NCBI GenBank assembly: GCA_030065915.1
Contig: JASJCQ010000002.1
Span: forward strand, 167,196-231,195
Length of the DNA stretch: 64,000 nucleotides
From: Woeseiaceae bacterium
Lineage (GTDB): Bacteria; Pseudomonadota; Gammaproteobacteria; Steroidobacterales; Woeseiaceae
Direction of reading: 5' to 3'
Shown here: piece after piece, positions 1-10,641 of the stretch
Position numbering within the stretch: position 1 is the stretch's first letter
Layout: each line of letters starts with the position of its first letter
The notes under the pieces: model-generated
Databases searched by the model: none
What the model was told of the DNA's origin: nothing
What the model saw: the letters and a program-made list of their open reading frames with translations, nothing else
Made by a program: the position numbers and the translations under genes

Positions 1-800
<800 letters not shown>

Positions 801-933
801 GGTAATGAAGCGTATCTCCGGTGAATTCTGGTGAGTCGGATCAGGTAGTTTGGCGAGTGCAACCACCGGCCGGGCTTGACGAAGTCTCTGGTTCTTTGTA
901 GCGTGTTTCCGCTCCGCCCTTATAAGAATAACA

Positions 934-1251
934 ATGCCAACGCTCAGGTCCACCGCCGCAATCCTGCTGTTCGCCATCGCGATTCTCGCGATCGTGTCCG
1001 CTTGCGAGACGGCGCCGCCCGTGCAGGAAATGAGTGATGCTCGCCAGGCAATCGCCGTCGCGCGGGAAGCAGGCGCCGCAGAATCGGCGTCGGAGGAACT
1101 CAAGGCGGCGGAAGAGTTCCTGCGCAGTGCTCAGCAGAGACTCAACGACCGCGATTATCACGAGGCGCGCCGCGCCGCGATGGATGCCAAGCTCAAGGCG
1201 CAGAGCGCGTTGCGACTGGCCGAGTCGGATCGCGAGAGACGTCCAGAGTAA
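934..1251 (+). CDS. Small DUF4398-like lipoprotein
   Basis: 105-residue predicted lipoprotein. Residues 1-24 form a signal peptide ending in the lipobox IVSAC, so Cys24 would be lipidated. The mature part is a heavily charged, alanine-rich helix (AREAGAAESASEELKAAEEF, then AARRAAMDAKLKAQSALRLA), the style of DUF4398 proteins that sit in the periplasm and often neighbour OmpA-like genes. Biochemical function is unknown. It ends directly against the GTG start of the acylphosphatase gene (TAA then GTG), so the two are probably one transcript. Assignment to DUF4398 is from composition and layout and is moderately sure. Confidence 0.7.
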   Translation: MPTLRSTAAILLFAIAILAIVSACETAPPVQEMSDARQAIAVAREAGAAESASEELKAAEEFLRSAQQRLNDRDYHEARRAAMDAKLKAQSALRLAESDRERRPE

Positions 1252-1524
1252 GTGGCACGCGCCGCGCGACGTTTCATCATCGAGGGCCGCGTACAGGGCG
1301 TCTTCTTCAGAGACAGCACGCGCCGTTTTGCGGAACCGCTGGGTATATGCGGCCACGCCATTAACCTGCCGGACGGCAACGTGGAGGTCCGTGCGTGCGG
1401 TGAGGCCGATGCCATCGCGATGTTGAGGGGCTGGCTGGCCGACGGGCCACCACTGGCCGACGTGTCCGGAGTCAGTGAACAGACGATAGAGCCGTTCGAG
1501 TCTGGCGGCTTCAGGACCGGCTAG
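1252..1524 (+). CDS. acyP: Acylphosphatase
   Basis: Small cytosolic hydrolase of acyl phosphates (90 residues, the normal size). Signature 1 is EGRVQGVFFR, giving the catalytic arginine at residue 20. Signature 2 is GHAINLPDGNVEV, giving the catalytic asparagine at residue 38. The usual tryptophan or tyrosine after the second glycine is replaced by histidine, which should not matter for catalysis. The start is a GTG that directly abuts the stop of the upstream lipoprotein gene. No alternative family fits both signatures. Confidence 0.93.
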   Translation: MARAARRFIIEGRVQGVFFRDSTRRFAEPLGICGHAINLPDGNVEVRACGEADAIAMLRGWLADGPPLADVSGVSEQTIEPFESGGFRTG

Positions 1525-1537
1525 CGCGCTGCCGGCT

Positions 1538-2092
1538 TCAGGCCTTGAACCACTTGCGGGTGAGTCGGTCGATGACCTTGTTCGGGTACTTACGCTTGCC
1601 CAGCGAACCGTTGTAGCGTCCCAGCGCACGGCGCAGGTCTCCGCTTTCCTTGTCCAGGTAGTGCTTTAGTATCGTGCAGCCGTAACGCAGGTTGGTGTGT
1701 ACATGCAACAGGTTGTCGTTCGGTCGGCCTATCTCGTCCAGCCAGAATGGCATGATCTGCATCAGTCCGATTGCGCCCGCGACCGAAATCGCGTAGCGAT
1801 CGAAGTTGCTTTCCACGTCGATAACCGCGAGGACGAGTTCGGGCGGGAGACCGGCACGGTTCGCCTCCTTGTGCACGAGCATCAGTAGTTCGATTCGCTC
1901 GTCGTGGTCCTTGAGCTGGCGCGCGAGCCGGGCGGACATGTCTGCCAGCCAGACTTCGGCATCGAAGCGGTCCTCGAAGCTGTCCGCGGCGCTCGCCGCC
2001 TCACGCAGCTTCTCTCGCAGCTCCGCATCCGGATGCTCGGCAGCCACGCCGGTGAAAGCGAATAACAGCATCAATGTCAGTAGCTTGCGCAT
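1538..2092 (-). CDS. Small periplasmic lytic transglycosylase (SLT domain)
   Basis: 184-residue secreted SLT-fold enzyme expected to cleave the glycan backbone of peptidoglycan. Residues 1-18 are a signal peptide (MRKLLTLMLLFAFTGVAA). An N-terminal helical region (about 20-75) precedes the catalytic domain. VIDVESNFDRYAISVAGAIG holds the catalytic glutamate, followed by LMQIMP, and NLRYGCTILKHYL and ALGRYNGS are further SLT motifs. It is a stand-alone SLT protein, closer to the MltC/EmtA catalytic module than to the large Slt70. It is read towards the acylphosphatase gene (convergent) and lies downstream of proS. Confidence 0.9.
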   Translation of the reverse strand: MRKLLTLMLLFAFTGVAAEHPDAELREKLREAASAADSFEDRFDAEVWLADMSARLARQLKDHDERIELLMLVHKEANRAGLPPELVLAVIDVESNFDRYAISVAGAIGLMQIMPFWLDEIGRPNDNLLHVHTNLRYGCTILKHYLDKESGDLRRALGRYNGSLGKRKYPNKVIDRLTRKWFKA

Positions 2093-2132
2093 GTTTCCTT
2101 ATGACAGTCCGTCCGCCTGGATGCCCAAAAAG

Positions 2133-3839
2133 TCAGCTTATTCGGGAACCGTTGAGTTTTTTGAGAGCGTCTTCACGTTTCAGGGTTGCCGATTCCGAGT
2201 CCCGGCGGTGACGATACTCCAGTTCATCGTTCTTCAGGTTTCGATCGCTGACGACGAGCCTGTGCGGGATCCCGAGCAGCTCGCAGTCAGCGAACTTGAA
2301 GCCCGGTCTGGCATCCCGGTCATCCAGCAGGACCTCGTAGCCCATGTTCGTCAGTTCCCGGTACAGGGACTCGGCAGCTTCGCGCACCGCGTCCGACTTG
2401 TGCATGTTGATCGGAACGATGGATACGTCGAAAGGCGTCAGCGCATCCGGCCAGATGATGCCGTTCTCGTCATGGTTCTGTTCGATCGCAGCGCCTACGA
2501 TGCGCGTTATTCCGATGCCGTAGCAGCCCATCTGCATCACGCGCTCTTTACCGTCCGCATCGAGGACCTTCGCACCCATCGCCTGGCTGTACTTGTCACC
2601 CAGCTGGAATATGTGGCCGACCTCGATACCGCGCGCGATCTGTAACGTTCCTCCACCACCGGGCGTCGGATCGCCTTCGACGACGTTGCGCAGGTCGACG
2701 GTGTCTGGTGCAGGCAGATCGCGGCCGAAATTGACGCCCGTGTGGTGCTTGTCCTTCTCGTTGGCGCCGACAACGAAGTCGGACATCGTCGCCGTCGCAT
2801 GGTCGAAGAACACCGGAATAGCGAGGCCGACGGGCCCGGCGAACCCGGGCTCGGAACCCGTGGCTTTAAACACGGTGCCGGGATCGGCCATGTTGAGCGG
2901 CGAGGCAACGCCGTCGAGCTTCTGCGCCTTGACGGCATTGAGCTCGTGGTCACCGCGTAACACCAGTGCAACGGGGCCGTCATCGCCGTCTACGATCAGA
3001 GTCTTCAGCGTCTGGTCGGATCGCACGCCCAGGAGTTCCGCCAGGGCCTCAATCGTCTTGACGCCCGGCGTGTCGATCGTTTGCATCTCTTGTGCAGGCG
3101 CGGCCGGCTCGCCTTCCGGTTCCGGCGTCGCCGCCATTTCAACATTCGACGCATAGTCGTCAGCGTCGCAGTAGGCGATCGCATCCTCGCCGGAGTCTGC
3201 CAGTACATGAAACTCCTGGGAACGGTTGCCGCCGATCTCGCCGCTATCGGCAATGACGACGCGGAATTTCAATCCCAAGCGCTCGAAGATCCGTACGTAT
3301 GCATCGTACATTTTCTCATATGAGCTGATGACGCCGTCCTCATCGAGATCGAACGAGTACGCATCTTTCATGATGAACTCGCGCGAGCGCATCACACCGA
3401 ATCGAGGCCGGATCTCGTCACGGAACTTGGTCTGAATCTGGTAGTAGTTTACCGGTAGCTGCTTGTAGCTCCTGAGCTCCTTGCGGGCGATGTCTGTAAT
3501 GACTTCCTCGTGTGTCGGGCCAAAACAGAACTCGCGCTCGTGCCGGTCCGACATCCGCAGCAACAGCGGGCCGTACTGATCCCAGCGACCCGACTCCTGC
3601 CACAGTTCAGCCGGCTGCACGGCGGGCATCAGCAGTTCCAGCGCACCGGCGCGATTCATCTCCTCGCGCACAATGGCCTCGACTTTGCGCAGCACGCGGA
3701 CACCGATCGGCATCCACGTGAACAGCCCGGACGCGAGCCGCTTGATGAGGCCCGCGCGGAGCATCAGCTGGTGGCTGACGATTTCCGCTTCGGAAGGGAC
3801 TTCCTTGAGCGTATTCAACGCGAATTCCGAATGGCGCAT
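2133..3839 (-). CDS. proS: Prolyl-tRNA synthetase (bacterial type with editing insertion)
   Basis: Class II aminoacyl-tRNA synthetase, 568 residues, close to the Escherichia coli enzyme throughout. Motif 2 region is [20 protein letters not shown]; the insertion editing domain spans roughly residues 220-390 and includes [17 protein letters not shown]; the C-terminal anticodon-binding domain contains [20 protein letters not shown]. The open frame runs on to 3887, but the ATG at 3839 gives the family N-terminus [20 protein letters not shown] and is preferred. The upstream 140 bp is a divergent promoter region shared with the decarboxylase-like gene. Confidence 0.97.
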   Translation of the reverse strand: MRHSEFALNTLKEVPSEAEIVSHQLMLRAGLIKRLASGLFTWMPIGVRVLRKVEAIVREEMNRAGALELLMPAVQPAELWQESGRWDQYGPLLLRMSDRHEREFCFGPTHEEVITDIARKELRSYKQLPVNYYQIQTKFRDEIRPRFGVMRSREFIMKDAYSFDLDEDGVISSYEKMYDAYVRIFERLGLKFRVVIADSGEIGGNRSQEFHVLADSGEDAIAYCDADDYASNVEMAATPEPEGEPAAPAQEMQTIDTPGVKTIEALAELLGVRSDQTLKTLIVDGDDGPVALVLRGDHELNAVKAQKLDGVASPLNMADPGTVFKATGSEPGFAGPVGLAIPVFFDHATATMSDFVVGANEKDKHHTGVNFGRDLPAPDTVDLRNVVEGDPTPGGGGTLQIARGIEVGHIFQLGDKYSQAMGAKVLDADGKERVMQMGCYGIGITRIVGAAIEQNHDENGIIWPDALTPFDVSIVPINMHKSDAVREAAESLYRELTNMGYEVLLDDRDARPGFKFADCELLGIPHRLVVSDRNLKNDELEYRHRRDSESATLKREDALKKLNGSRIS

Positions 3840-3979
3840 GGTTTGGCTTACCTGGTCAGAACGCGCGCATTCTAACGTGAAAATCACACACTGGCCGCAG
3901 TTTCGCCGCCGAATCTATTGACTGACCGATCAAAGCCCGTCATTTTCCCGGCTCCGCATTGTGAACAGCGTGGTTACCT

Positions 3980-4606
3980 TTGAAAGGTCGTCGCAATCCA
4001 TTCGTCGCGGCTGAAGGTCTGCCGCTGCTACTCGTTGCACTGCTTGCGAGCTGGGCGCTGGCGACGTTCGTGCATATTCTCACCGTCGTGCCGATGCTCG
4101 TGCTGATCGCGTTGCTGATTCTGATTTTTCGCGACCCGAGACGGTCGATCCCGCCCGAGCCGCTCGGCGTTGTCAGCCCTGTCGACGGTGACATCGAAAG
4201 TATAGAGCACAGCCGGACCGGCGTCTCGCAGGGCGAGGCCATCCGTATCCGGATTCGTGTCAACAGCCTCGGCACTTACACGGCGCGCAGCCCGGTCGAG
4301 GGCGTGATCAAGAATCTAAGCACGTTGACTGACGACACGGATGTCGACTATCGAACCAACGCGCTGTGGGTTCAGACCGATGAAGGCGACAACGTCGTTC
4401 TGCAATTTGACGGCTATCGGCTGGGCATCCCTCCAAAAGCGTTGAAACGCTTCGGCGAGCGAATCGGGCAAGGCCAGCGCTGCGCCTACCTTCGACTGAC
4501 CCGCTACGCTGAGCTGCACCTGCCTGTCGACAGCCAGATTGAAGCCAAAACCGGCGATTCGCTGGTCGCAGGAACATCGTTGCTTGCCCAGCTTCCGCAT
4601 CCGTGA
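3980..4606 (+). CDS. Phosphatidylserine decarboxylase-like membrane protein, probably not pyruvoyl-forming
   Basis: 208-residue protein with the layout of short-form (archaeal/Bacillus-like) phosphatidylserine decarboxylases. Two hydrophobic segments (about residues 14-50) lead into FRDPRRSIPP and VVSPVDGDIESIE, the typical entry to the PSD domain, and the C-terminus ends VAGTSLLAQL, like the PSD end. However, where the family has R-F-G-S-R, with Ser becoming the pyruvoyl group, this protein reads R-L-T-R-Y (residues 172-176), and where the family has D-V-H-V-N-R it reads G-T-Y-T-A-R (98-103). Decarboxylase activity therefore looks lost. Start is TTG at 3980. It heads a forward run with a DNA glycosylase and rimI. 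The true role is unknown. Confidence 0.75.
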   Translation: MKGRRNPFVAAEGLPLLLVALLASWALATFVHILTVVPMLVLIALLILIFRDPRRSIPPEPLGVVSPVDGDIESIEHSRTGVSQGEAIRIRIRVNSLGTYTARSPVEGVIKNLSTLTDDTDVDYRTNALWVQTDEGDNVVLQFDGYRLGIPPKALKRFGERIGQGQRCAYLRLTRYAELHLPVDSQIEAKTGDSLVAGTSLLAQLPHP

Positions 4607-4640
4607 ATGACGGCATCGCTCGTGGCAAACTAATGCGAAC

Positions 4641-5327
4641 ATGATCCAGTCAGAACAACAGCGAAGGGCCTACCTCGATGCGCTCGGCATCGACGTCTGG
4701 CTGCCGCGCGACCAGGGTGAACCGCGGCTGGACGACCAACCGGCGGAGCGGGCGGAGGCGCCCGCGGACTTGCCGGGCTGGGTCGACCTGGAGAAGGCGG
4801 TTTCTTCGTGTACCCAGTGTGCTTTGCACCAGTCGCGGACGCAGACGGTGTTCGGTGTCGGGAATCGCAACGCGGACTGGCTCATCGTTGGCGAAGCGCC
4901 AGGAGCCGAGGAGGATCGACGCGGTGAGCCCTTTGTCGGACGAGCCGGCAAGCTGCTTGACGAGATGCTCAAGGCGCTGGGCCTTGATCGCAATACGGTC
5001 TTCATAGCGAACATCCTGAAATGCCGCCCGCCGAACAACCGGGACCCGAAGCAGGACGAGGCAGATGCCTGTCGCTCCTACCTGAATCGCCAGATCGACC
5101 TGATTAAGCCCAAGATCATTCTCGCGGTTGGCCGAATCGCCGCTCAGCAGCTGCTGGGCCGGGATGACCCGGTCGGCAAGTTGCGTGGCACCGTTCACAG
5201 GCTGGACGAGATTCCCGTCGTCGTCACCTACCACCCGGCCTACCTGTTGCGAAGCCCGAGTCAGAAGGCCAAGTCGTGGCGGGACCTGTGCCTTGCGGTA
5301 GCGGCGAGTGAGATGCGCGCACGATGA
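4641..5327 (+). CDS. Family 4 uracil-DNA glycosylase (iron-sulfur)
   Basis: 228-residue DNA repair enzyme that removes uracil from DNA. After a variable 45-residue N-terminus come Cys57 and Cys60 ([20 protein letters not shown]), the first two ligands of the 4Fe-4S cluster. The uracil-binding motif [20 protein letters not shown] follows, then [13 protein letters not shown] with the third cysteine and ADACRSYL with the fourth. The C-terminal motif is TYHPAYLLR. This pattern separates family 4 (UdgA-like) from family 1 Ung. Its stop overlaps the rimI start by 4 bases (ATGA), so the pair is translationally coupled. Confidence 0.93.
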   Translation: MIQSEQQRRAYLDALGIDVWLPRDQGEPRLDDQPAERAEAPADLPGWVDLEKAVSSCTQCALHQSRTQTVFGVGNRNADWLIVGEAPGAEEDRRGEPFVGRAGKLLDEMLKALGLDRNTVFIANILKCRPPNNRDPKQDEADACRSYLNRQIDLIKPKIILAVGRIAAQQLLGRDDPVGKLRGTVHRLDEIPVVVTYHPAYLLRSPSQKAKSWRDLCLAVAASEMRAR

Positions 5328-5800
5328 TCACGATGGCGCCAAAGACGAACGTGACCTTGCGCGGCATGGTGCCCGGCGACCTGTCGCAGGTCTCCGATAT
5401 CGAGCGCCGGAGCTATGACTTCCCGTGGAGTCACGGGGTATTCCGCGATTGCCTGCTGGCCGGCTACAACTGTGTGGCCGTCGAGCACGAAGAGGCGGTC
5501 GTAGGCTATGGCATCCTGTCGATTGCGGCGGGGGAAGCCCACATCCTGAACCTGTGCATCGACCCATCGTACCGGTCGTTGGGGCTGGGGCAAAGGCTTC
5601 TGGACGAGTTGCTGTCCAGGGCCCGCGCCGCTGAAGTTGCGCAGGTTTTACTCGAGGTTAGACCGTCGAACACGACGGCCATCGCGCTGTACCGGAAGAG
5701 AGGCTTTCACAAGATTGCAGATCGAAAAGCCTACTACCAGGCTGCGGATGGGCGTGAAGATGCCAGCGTTTTCGCCAAGAAGCTCAACGAACTTTCGTGA
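5324..5800 (+). CDS. rimI: Ribosomal protein bS18 N-terminal alanine acetyltransferase
   Basis: GNAT-fold acetyltransferase of 158 residues. Acetyl-CoA-binding motif A is LCIDPSYRSLGLGQRLLDEL (residues about 74-93), with the R/Q-x-x-G-x-G/A pyrophosphate loop RSLGLG. Motif B region VLLEVRPSNTTAIALYRKRG, followed by F, is typical of RimI. RimI modifies the N-terminus of bS18, whose gene rpsR is also in this window at 58.6 kb. MITMAP offers a second ATG four codons in (codon 4, 5333); the first ATG overlaps the glycosylase stop and is kept. Confidence 0.9.
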   Translation: MITMAPKTNVTLRGMVPGDLSQVSDIERRSYDFPWSHGVFRDCLLAGYNCVAVEHEEAVVGYGILSIAAGEAHILNLCIDPSYRSLGLGQRLLDELLSRARAAEVAQVLLEVRPSNTTAIALYRKRGFHKIADRKAYYQAADGREDASVFAKKLNELS

Positions 5801-5806
5801 TTGGCG

Positions 5807-5835
5807 TTTCCAATCGCGCCCGATCTGGCTACACT
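5807..5835 (+). promoter_or_regulatory. Possible sigma-70 promoter for prfC
   Basis: TTTCCA at 5807-5812 and TACACT at 5830-5835 are separated by 17 bases and end 26 bases before the prfC ATG. The -10 box is good but the -35 box is weak. Judged only by eye. Confidence 0.35.
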
Positions 5836-5861
5836 GCGCGCCCTCGTAATCAGGCTCCGCT

Positions 5862-7442
5862 ATGCCATCAATCGCAGAACAGGTTCAAAAGCGCCGCACG
5901 TTTGCCATCATCTCTCATCCTGATGCCGGCAAGACGACGCTGACGGAAAAACTCCTCCTCTACGGGGGCGCGATCCAGTTGGCCGGGACCGTCAAGGGCA
6001 GAAAGGCGAGTCGTCACGCGACATCCGACTGGATGGCCCTCGAGCAGCAGCGTGGTATCTCCGTAACATCGTCGGTCATGCAATTCCCGTACGCTGAGCA
6101 TGTCGTCAACTTGCTGGACACCCCCGGGCACGAGGACTTCTCGGAAGACACCTACCGGACGCTGACGGCGGTTGATTCAGCGCTGATGGTTATCGACTGT
6201 GCCAAGGGCGTCGAGCAGCGAACGATCAAGCTGATGGAGGTCTGTCGACTGCGCGATACGCCTATCATGACCTTCATCAACAAGCTTGACAGGGAAGGGC
6301 GCGAGCCGATCGAACTGCTCGACGAGATCGAATCTGTGCTGGGCATTTCCTGCACGCCGATTACGTGGCCGATCGGCATGGGCAGCAGGCTGAAGGGCGT
6401 CTACCATCTCATCAGGGACAAGATCTACCTGTACAGCAATGTGGGTCGAGAGAAGGCATCGGAACACCGCGTCATCGATGGCCTTGACTCGGACGAGGCG
6501 CAGGCGGAACTTGGCGACGAACTGGAACAATTCCGTGAGGAGATTGAACTCGTCACCGGCGCCTGCCCCGAATTCGATGTCGAAGAATACCTCGCGGCGA
6601 GGCAAACACCGGTGTTCTTCGGTTCTGCGCTGTCGAACTTTGGCGTGCGGGAGCTGTTGGATGAGTTCGTCTCTCACGCGCCGCCGCCGCAGCCACGTGA
6701 GAGCGAGCAGCGGCCAGTCCTGCCCGACGAGGACAAGCTGACTGGCTTCGTGTTCAAGATTCAGGCAAACATGGATCCGGGGCATCGTGATCGCATCGCA
6801 TTCATGCGCATCTGCTCGGGCGAATATCGCAAGGGGATGAAGGTCAGTCATGTTCGCCTCGGCAAAGACATGAAGATCCCCGATGCGATTACGTTCCTGG
6901 CCTCCGATCGACAGCACGCGGACAGCGCGTTTGCCGGCGACATCATTGGCCTGCACAATCATGGCACGATCAATATCGGCGACAGTTTCTCCGAAGGGGA
7001 TCTCGTGCGCTTCACAGGCATCCCAAACTTTGCGCCCGAGATCTTTCGACGTGCAGTCCTCAAGGATCCGCTGCGTCTCAAGGCGCTGCAAAAGGGACTC
7101 GCCCAGCTCTGCGAGGAAGGGGCAACGCAGCTGTTCAGGCCGATGCGCAACAACGATCTGATCCTCGGAGCCGTAGGACCGCTGCAGTTCGATGTGGTCG
7201 CGCATCGTCTCAAAGATGAATACAAGGTGGAGTGCCAGTTCGAGAACATCAGTGTGGCGACGGCACGATGGGTTGAATGCGATGACGACAAGATGCTGGA
7301 GGAATTCAAACGCAAGGCGCATGACAACCTTGCGCTCGATCACGGCGAGCAGCTGGTTTACGTCGCGCCAACCCGCGTGAACCTGAACCTGACGCAGGAG
7401 CGATGGCCGGACATTCGCTTCCGCGAGACGCGCGAGCATTGA
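5862..7442 (+). CDS. prfC: Peptide chain release factor 3
   Basis: Translational GTPase of 526 residues that recycles RF1/RF2 from the ribosome after termination. G1 is [15 protein letters not shown] (about 19-33); G2 region is [11 protein letters not shown]3 is [17 protein letters not shown]4 is [11 protein letters not shown]. The [14 protein letters not shown] segment and [12 protein letters not shown] distinguish RF3 from EF-G. Domain III ends with the family-typical [17 protein letters not shown]. Length matches the E. coli protein (529). The next gene starts one base after its stop. Confidence 0.97.
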   Translation: MPSIAEQVQKRRTFAIISHPDAGKTTLTEKLLLYGGAIQLAGTVKGRKASRHATSDWMALEQQRGISVTSSVMQFPYAEHVVNLLDTPGHEDFSEDTYRTLTAVDSALMVIDCAKGVEQRTIKLMEVCRLRDTPIMTFINKLDREGREPIELLDEIESVLGISCTPITWPIGMGSRLKGVYHLIRDKIYLYSNVGREKASEHRVIDGLDSDEAQAELGDELEQFREEIELVTGACPEFDVEEYLAARQTPVFFGSALSNFGVRELLDEFVSHAPPPQPRESEQRPVLPDEDKLTGFVFKIQANMDPGHRDRIAFMRICSGEYRKGMKVSHVRLGKDMKIPDAITFLASDRQHADSAFAGDIIGLHNHGTINIGDSFSEGDLVRFTGIPNFAPEIFRRAVLKDPLRLKALQKGLAQLCEEGATQLFRPMRNNDLILGAVGPLQFDVVAHRLKDEYKVECQFENISVATARWVECDDDKMLEEFKRKAHDNLALDHGEQLVYVAPTRVNLNLTQERWPDIRFRETREH

Positions 7443-7443
7443 T

Positions 7444-8700
7444 GTGAGCAGCCTGGCCTTCGTCGACAGGAAGGTCCTCGCCTGGGCGTTTTACGACTGG
7501 GCGAACTCTGCATTCGCCCTGTCGGTACTGGCCGTGTTGTTCCCGCTGTTCCTCGGCAGCTACTGGAGCGTGGGCGCATCGGGCGCCGATGTGACGGCGC
7601 GCCTGGCCTGGATAACGTCGGGCACCAGCGCGCTGATCTGTATCCTCGCGCCGATTTTCGGCACGATCGCTGACGCCGGCGGCTACCGCAAGCGCTTCCT
7701 TTTCATACTGGCCGCAATCGGCTCTCTGTCTACGGCGGCGCTGGGCCTTGTCGATGAAGGCCTCTGGCCCTGGGCGCTGGCCTTTTACGGGCTCGGCCTG
7801 ATCGGCTACTACGGGTCGACCATCTTTTACGACTCCCTGATCGTCGACGTGACCGCGCCGCGGTACTACAGCGCCGTTTCCACGATGGGTTTTGCTATCG
7901 GCTATCTCGGAGGTGCGGTTCTGCTGGGGCTGCACGTGTTTATGCTGATGGACCCGGCACGCTTCGGCTTCGACAGCGCAAACGACGTTATCCGCTTTGC
8001 ATTCATCACTGTCGGCGCCTGGTGGGCCATCTTCGCGCTGCCGATCCTGGCGCTGGTGCCCGAGTCAAAGGCCGAGCTCAAAGTCGTTGGCGGTGTTGTC
8101 AGGACCGCCTTTCGCGAACTGAAGTCGACCATCATCGCCGTCGGAAAGTATCGCAATGTCGTGTTGTTCCTCGTGGCTTACTGCCTGTATATCGGCGGCG
8201 TGTTCACGGTGATCTTCATGGCCGTGAACTATGGTCAGCGGCTCGGCTTCAGCCAGCAGGACCTGGTCATGGCGCTGCTGATCACGAATTTCGTCGGCTT
8301 TCCAGCAACCTTGGTGCACGGCTATTTCGGACATCGCTTTGGCCCGCGCAAGGGCCTTTATTTCGCGCTGTCCGTCTACGTCATCGTCTCGATACTGGCC
8401 GTGTTCATGACCGATGTTCGTGAATTCTACGCGATGGCTATCGTTGTCGGTTGCGTTCAGGGGGGCGTTCAGGGGCTTAGCCGTTCGTTCTTCGCAACCC
8501 TGATTCCGAGCAACCAGCCGGGCGAGTTCTTCGGCTTCTACAACATGGTCACGAAGTTCTCGCACGTCGTCGGCCCGGCGCTTGTCGGCGTAGCCGCGAC
8601 CTTGTCCGACGCGCCCGAGTGGGTACTGCTGGTGCTGATCCCGCTGTTTGTTATCGGCGGCGGGCTGCTCGCGATGGTCGAATCACCGACGCGCCGCTGA
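7444..8700 (+). CDS. UMF1-family MFS transporter
   Basis: 418-residue membrane protein with about 12 hydrophobic segments. The N-terminus reads AWAFYDWANSAFALSVLAVL, the hallmark of the UMF1 (Atg22-like) branch of the major facilitator superfamily, and FGTIADAGGYRKR is the loop 2-3 motif. GCVQGGVQGLSRSFFATLIP in the C-terminal half is also typical of the family. Substrate is not known; yeast Atg22 exports amino acids from the vacuole. Start is GTG one base after prfC ends, so it is likely in the prfC transcript. Its 3' end overlaps the convergent tgpA gene by 18 bases. Confidence 0.85.
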   Translation: MSSLAFVDRKVLAWAFYDWANSAFALSVLAVLFPLFLGSYWSVGASGADVTARLAWITSGTSALICILAPIFGTIADAGGYRKRFLFILAAIGSLSTAALGLVDEGLWPWALAFYGLGLIGYYGSTIFYDSLIVDVTAPRYYSAVSTMGFAIGYLGGAVLLGLHVFMLMDPARFGFDSANDVIRFAFITVGAWWAIFALPILALVPESKAELKVVGGVVRTAFRELKSTIIAVGKYRNVVLFLVAYCLYIGGVFTVIFMAVNYGQRLGFSQQDLVMALLITNFVGFPATLVHGYFGHRFGPRKGLYFALSVYVIVSILAVFMTDVREFYAMAIVVGCVQGGVQGLSRSFFATLIPSNQPGEFFGFYNMVTKFSHVVGPALVGVAATLSDAPEWVLLVLIPLFVIGGGLLAMVESPTRR

Positions 8701-10641
8701 CACGGCGTTCTGCAGCGCAACCAGGCTGTTCTCGTTGGTGGGATCGTAGCGGGCCGCGAGGTAAGCGCGGGTCACTGCGACGATGTCCGCTTCGCAGAGC
8801 TTACTGCCGGACGCTGCGCGCGCGGCAAACGCATCCGGTGTCTCGCCGGTCTGGAGCTCGAGCCCGGTGCGCTTGACGAAGCGCCGGTACAACCTCGCTG
8901 CCGGATCGGGCCGCGGCGGCAGGTTGCGATAAAACATGAGCATGCTGATCAGGAAGACAAAGCCGGCAACGAGGCCGATCAGCGTAAACATCATCTTGCG
9001 CCAGTCGGGATTGTCCATACCGAGCCATTCCATGAACCGTTCCTGGTTCTCCGGGCCATAGCCCAGCACCAACTCATTCCACTTCGCATTGATCGAATCC
9101 CAGGTCAGGCTCAGGTTATAGACAAACTCGGACGGCGCCGACATGCCCCAGGCCTCACCAATGCCTTCGAAGACGGCGCCCGCGCGGCCGGCATCTACGC
9201 GTTCCGGCGCGACAGCGGCCGTCGGGTCGAAGCGACGCCAGCCGAGCCCTTCCAGCCAGACCTCCGTCCACGCATGCGCGTCGGCCTGCCGAACGATCAT
9301 GTAGTCGCCGTTCATTTCGCCGCCCTGGTAGCCCAGCACGACGCGGGAGGGTATGCCTGCGGCACGCATCATGACGGCGAACGCGGATGCGTAGTGTTCG
9401 CAAAACCCCTGCCGGGTATCGAACAGGAACTGATCCACGGGATCCCGTCCCAGCGCAGGCGGCTGCAATGTGTAGAAGTAGGACTCCTCGCTGAACATCT
9501 GCAGGATGTTGCGTATGAATGCGAGGTCGTTGTCCGCCGCCGCGCGCATTTCCTTTGCGAGTGCCACGGTGCGCGGATTACTGTCGGGTGGCAGGTGTTC
9601 ATAGCGTGCCCGCCACCTTGGTTTGATGTCTACGCCGGCGCGATACTCGGGAAAAGAGACAACGTCGTAGCGGATGCGCTGGTCTACAGGATGTTCAGAC
9701 AGCAGCTGCTGCTGGTGGCCCATGAACGAGTTATTCATTTTCCAGTCGTAAGGCATGTCCAGCGCGAACAGCCATTGCAGGCGGGTCGGCTCCAGCGTGA
9801 CCTGGTAGTAGTACGGTTCGCCGTACACGTCGAGCTGTTTTTCCGGCGGATCGCCTATGCCGGTACCCGAGTCGCTGACCGACCACGTGCGGCTGCTGAA
9901 TTCGGTCAATATAAGCCCGCGCCAATAAAGATCCTTCTGCGGCGGCGGATCCGTTTTGAAGTAAACGCGAAACGCAACCGCGTTGGACAAGGACAGCGAG
10001 CTGATGTCGCCCGGCGACATCTGGTCGTCGAGACCGCTGATCGCCGAGCCGGTGTCGATCGGCACACTCCAGAACGGCGTCGCAATCCTCGGAAAGAAGA
10101 TCCACATCGCGATTGCGACAGGCGCTGCGTACAACAACATTCGACTACCGGTCGCCGCGCTCTGGCGGATTCCGGCCGTGCTATCGGCAGACATCTGCAG
10201 CCACGCCGTCAGCGTCACCATCAGCGATACCACGAGGAAGGGCAGTGACCAGAGATACTGCTCACGCAGCAGAGCCGACATTGTCAGGAAGATCGCAATA
10301 AACAGCAGCACGAACTGGTCGCGCCGGCGACGCGTTTCGAGGAACTTCATCGCCGCCATGACGGCAAGCAGCGCAGAGCCGGGCCCAACGCCGCTGATCG
10401 TGTCGTAGGTAAAGAAGACCCCGAGGAAACACAGGAGCGCCAGGATTGCACGCACGACCGGGTGCGGCAGGTTGCCGCGCCGGCGCTCGACGGAGTAACG
10501 CCACAAGCTGCTGCCCAGCAGGATGGCAGTGATCCAGATCGGAACGAACGGTGTGTGCGGCGCGAAACTCAAAGCCACCGCAACCGTCGTCAACGGCAGG
10601 CTGTGCAGCAGTGCGCCGTCGGTGCCTCTAGGCTTCGCCAT
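8683..10641 (-). CDS. tgpA: TgpA-type membrane transglutaminase-like protein
   Basis: 652-residue inner-membrane protein: a cluster of about six N-terminal membrane segments (DUF3488-like, residues 15-200), a large periplasmic transglutaminase-like domain, one further membrane segment near residues 545-570 and a short cytosolic tail. The Cys-His-Asp triad is visible in TRQGFCEHYASAFAVMMRAA, ADAHAWTEVWLEGLGW and RRFDPT. Pseudomonas TgpA is an essential protein of this architecture. It is the last gene of a moxR-DUF58-tgpA operon with overlaps at each junction (14 bases with DUF58), a set that usually goes together. Confidence 0.92.
   Translation of the reverse strand: MAKPRGTDGALLHSLPLTTVAVALSFAPHTPFVPIWITAILLGSSLWRYSVERRRGNLPHPVVRAILALLCFLGVFFTYDTISGVGPGSALLAVMAAMKFLETRRRRDQFVLLFIAIFLTMSALLREQYLWSLPFLVVSLMVTLTAWLQMSADSTAGIRQSAATGSRMLLYAAPVAIAMWIFFPRIATPFWSVPIDTGSAISGLDDQMSPGDISSLSLSNAVAFRVYFKTDPPPQKDLYWRGLILTEFSSRTWSVSDSGTGIGDPPEKQLDVYGEPYYYQVTLEPTRLQWLFALDMPYDWKMNNSFMGHQQQLLSEHPVDQRIRYDVVSFPEYRAGVDIKPRWRARYEHLPPDSNPRTVALAKEMRAAADNDLAFIRNILQMFSEESYFYTLQPPALGRDPVDQFLFDTRQGFCEHYASAFAVMMRAAGIPSRVVLGYQGGEMNGDYMIVRQADAHAWTEVWLEGLGWRRFDPTAAVAPERVDAGRAGAVFEGIGEAWGMSAPSEFVYNLSLTWDSINAKWNELVLGYGPENQERFMEWLGMDNPDWRKMMFTLIGLVAGFVFLISMLMFYRNLPPRPDPAARLYRRFVKRTGLELQTGETPDAFAARAASGSKLCEADIVAVTRAYLAARYDPTNENSLVALQNAVSAARR

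Noticed and set aside
6177..7439. 420-codon open frame opposite prfC
   Set aside because: Fully antisense to prfC, composition is shadow-like (Arg/Leu/Gln rich) and no family is recognisable.
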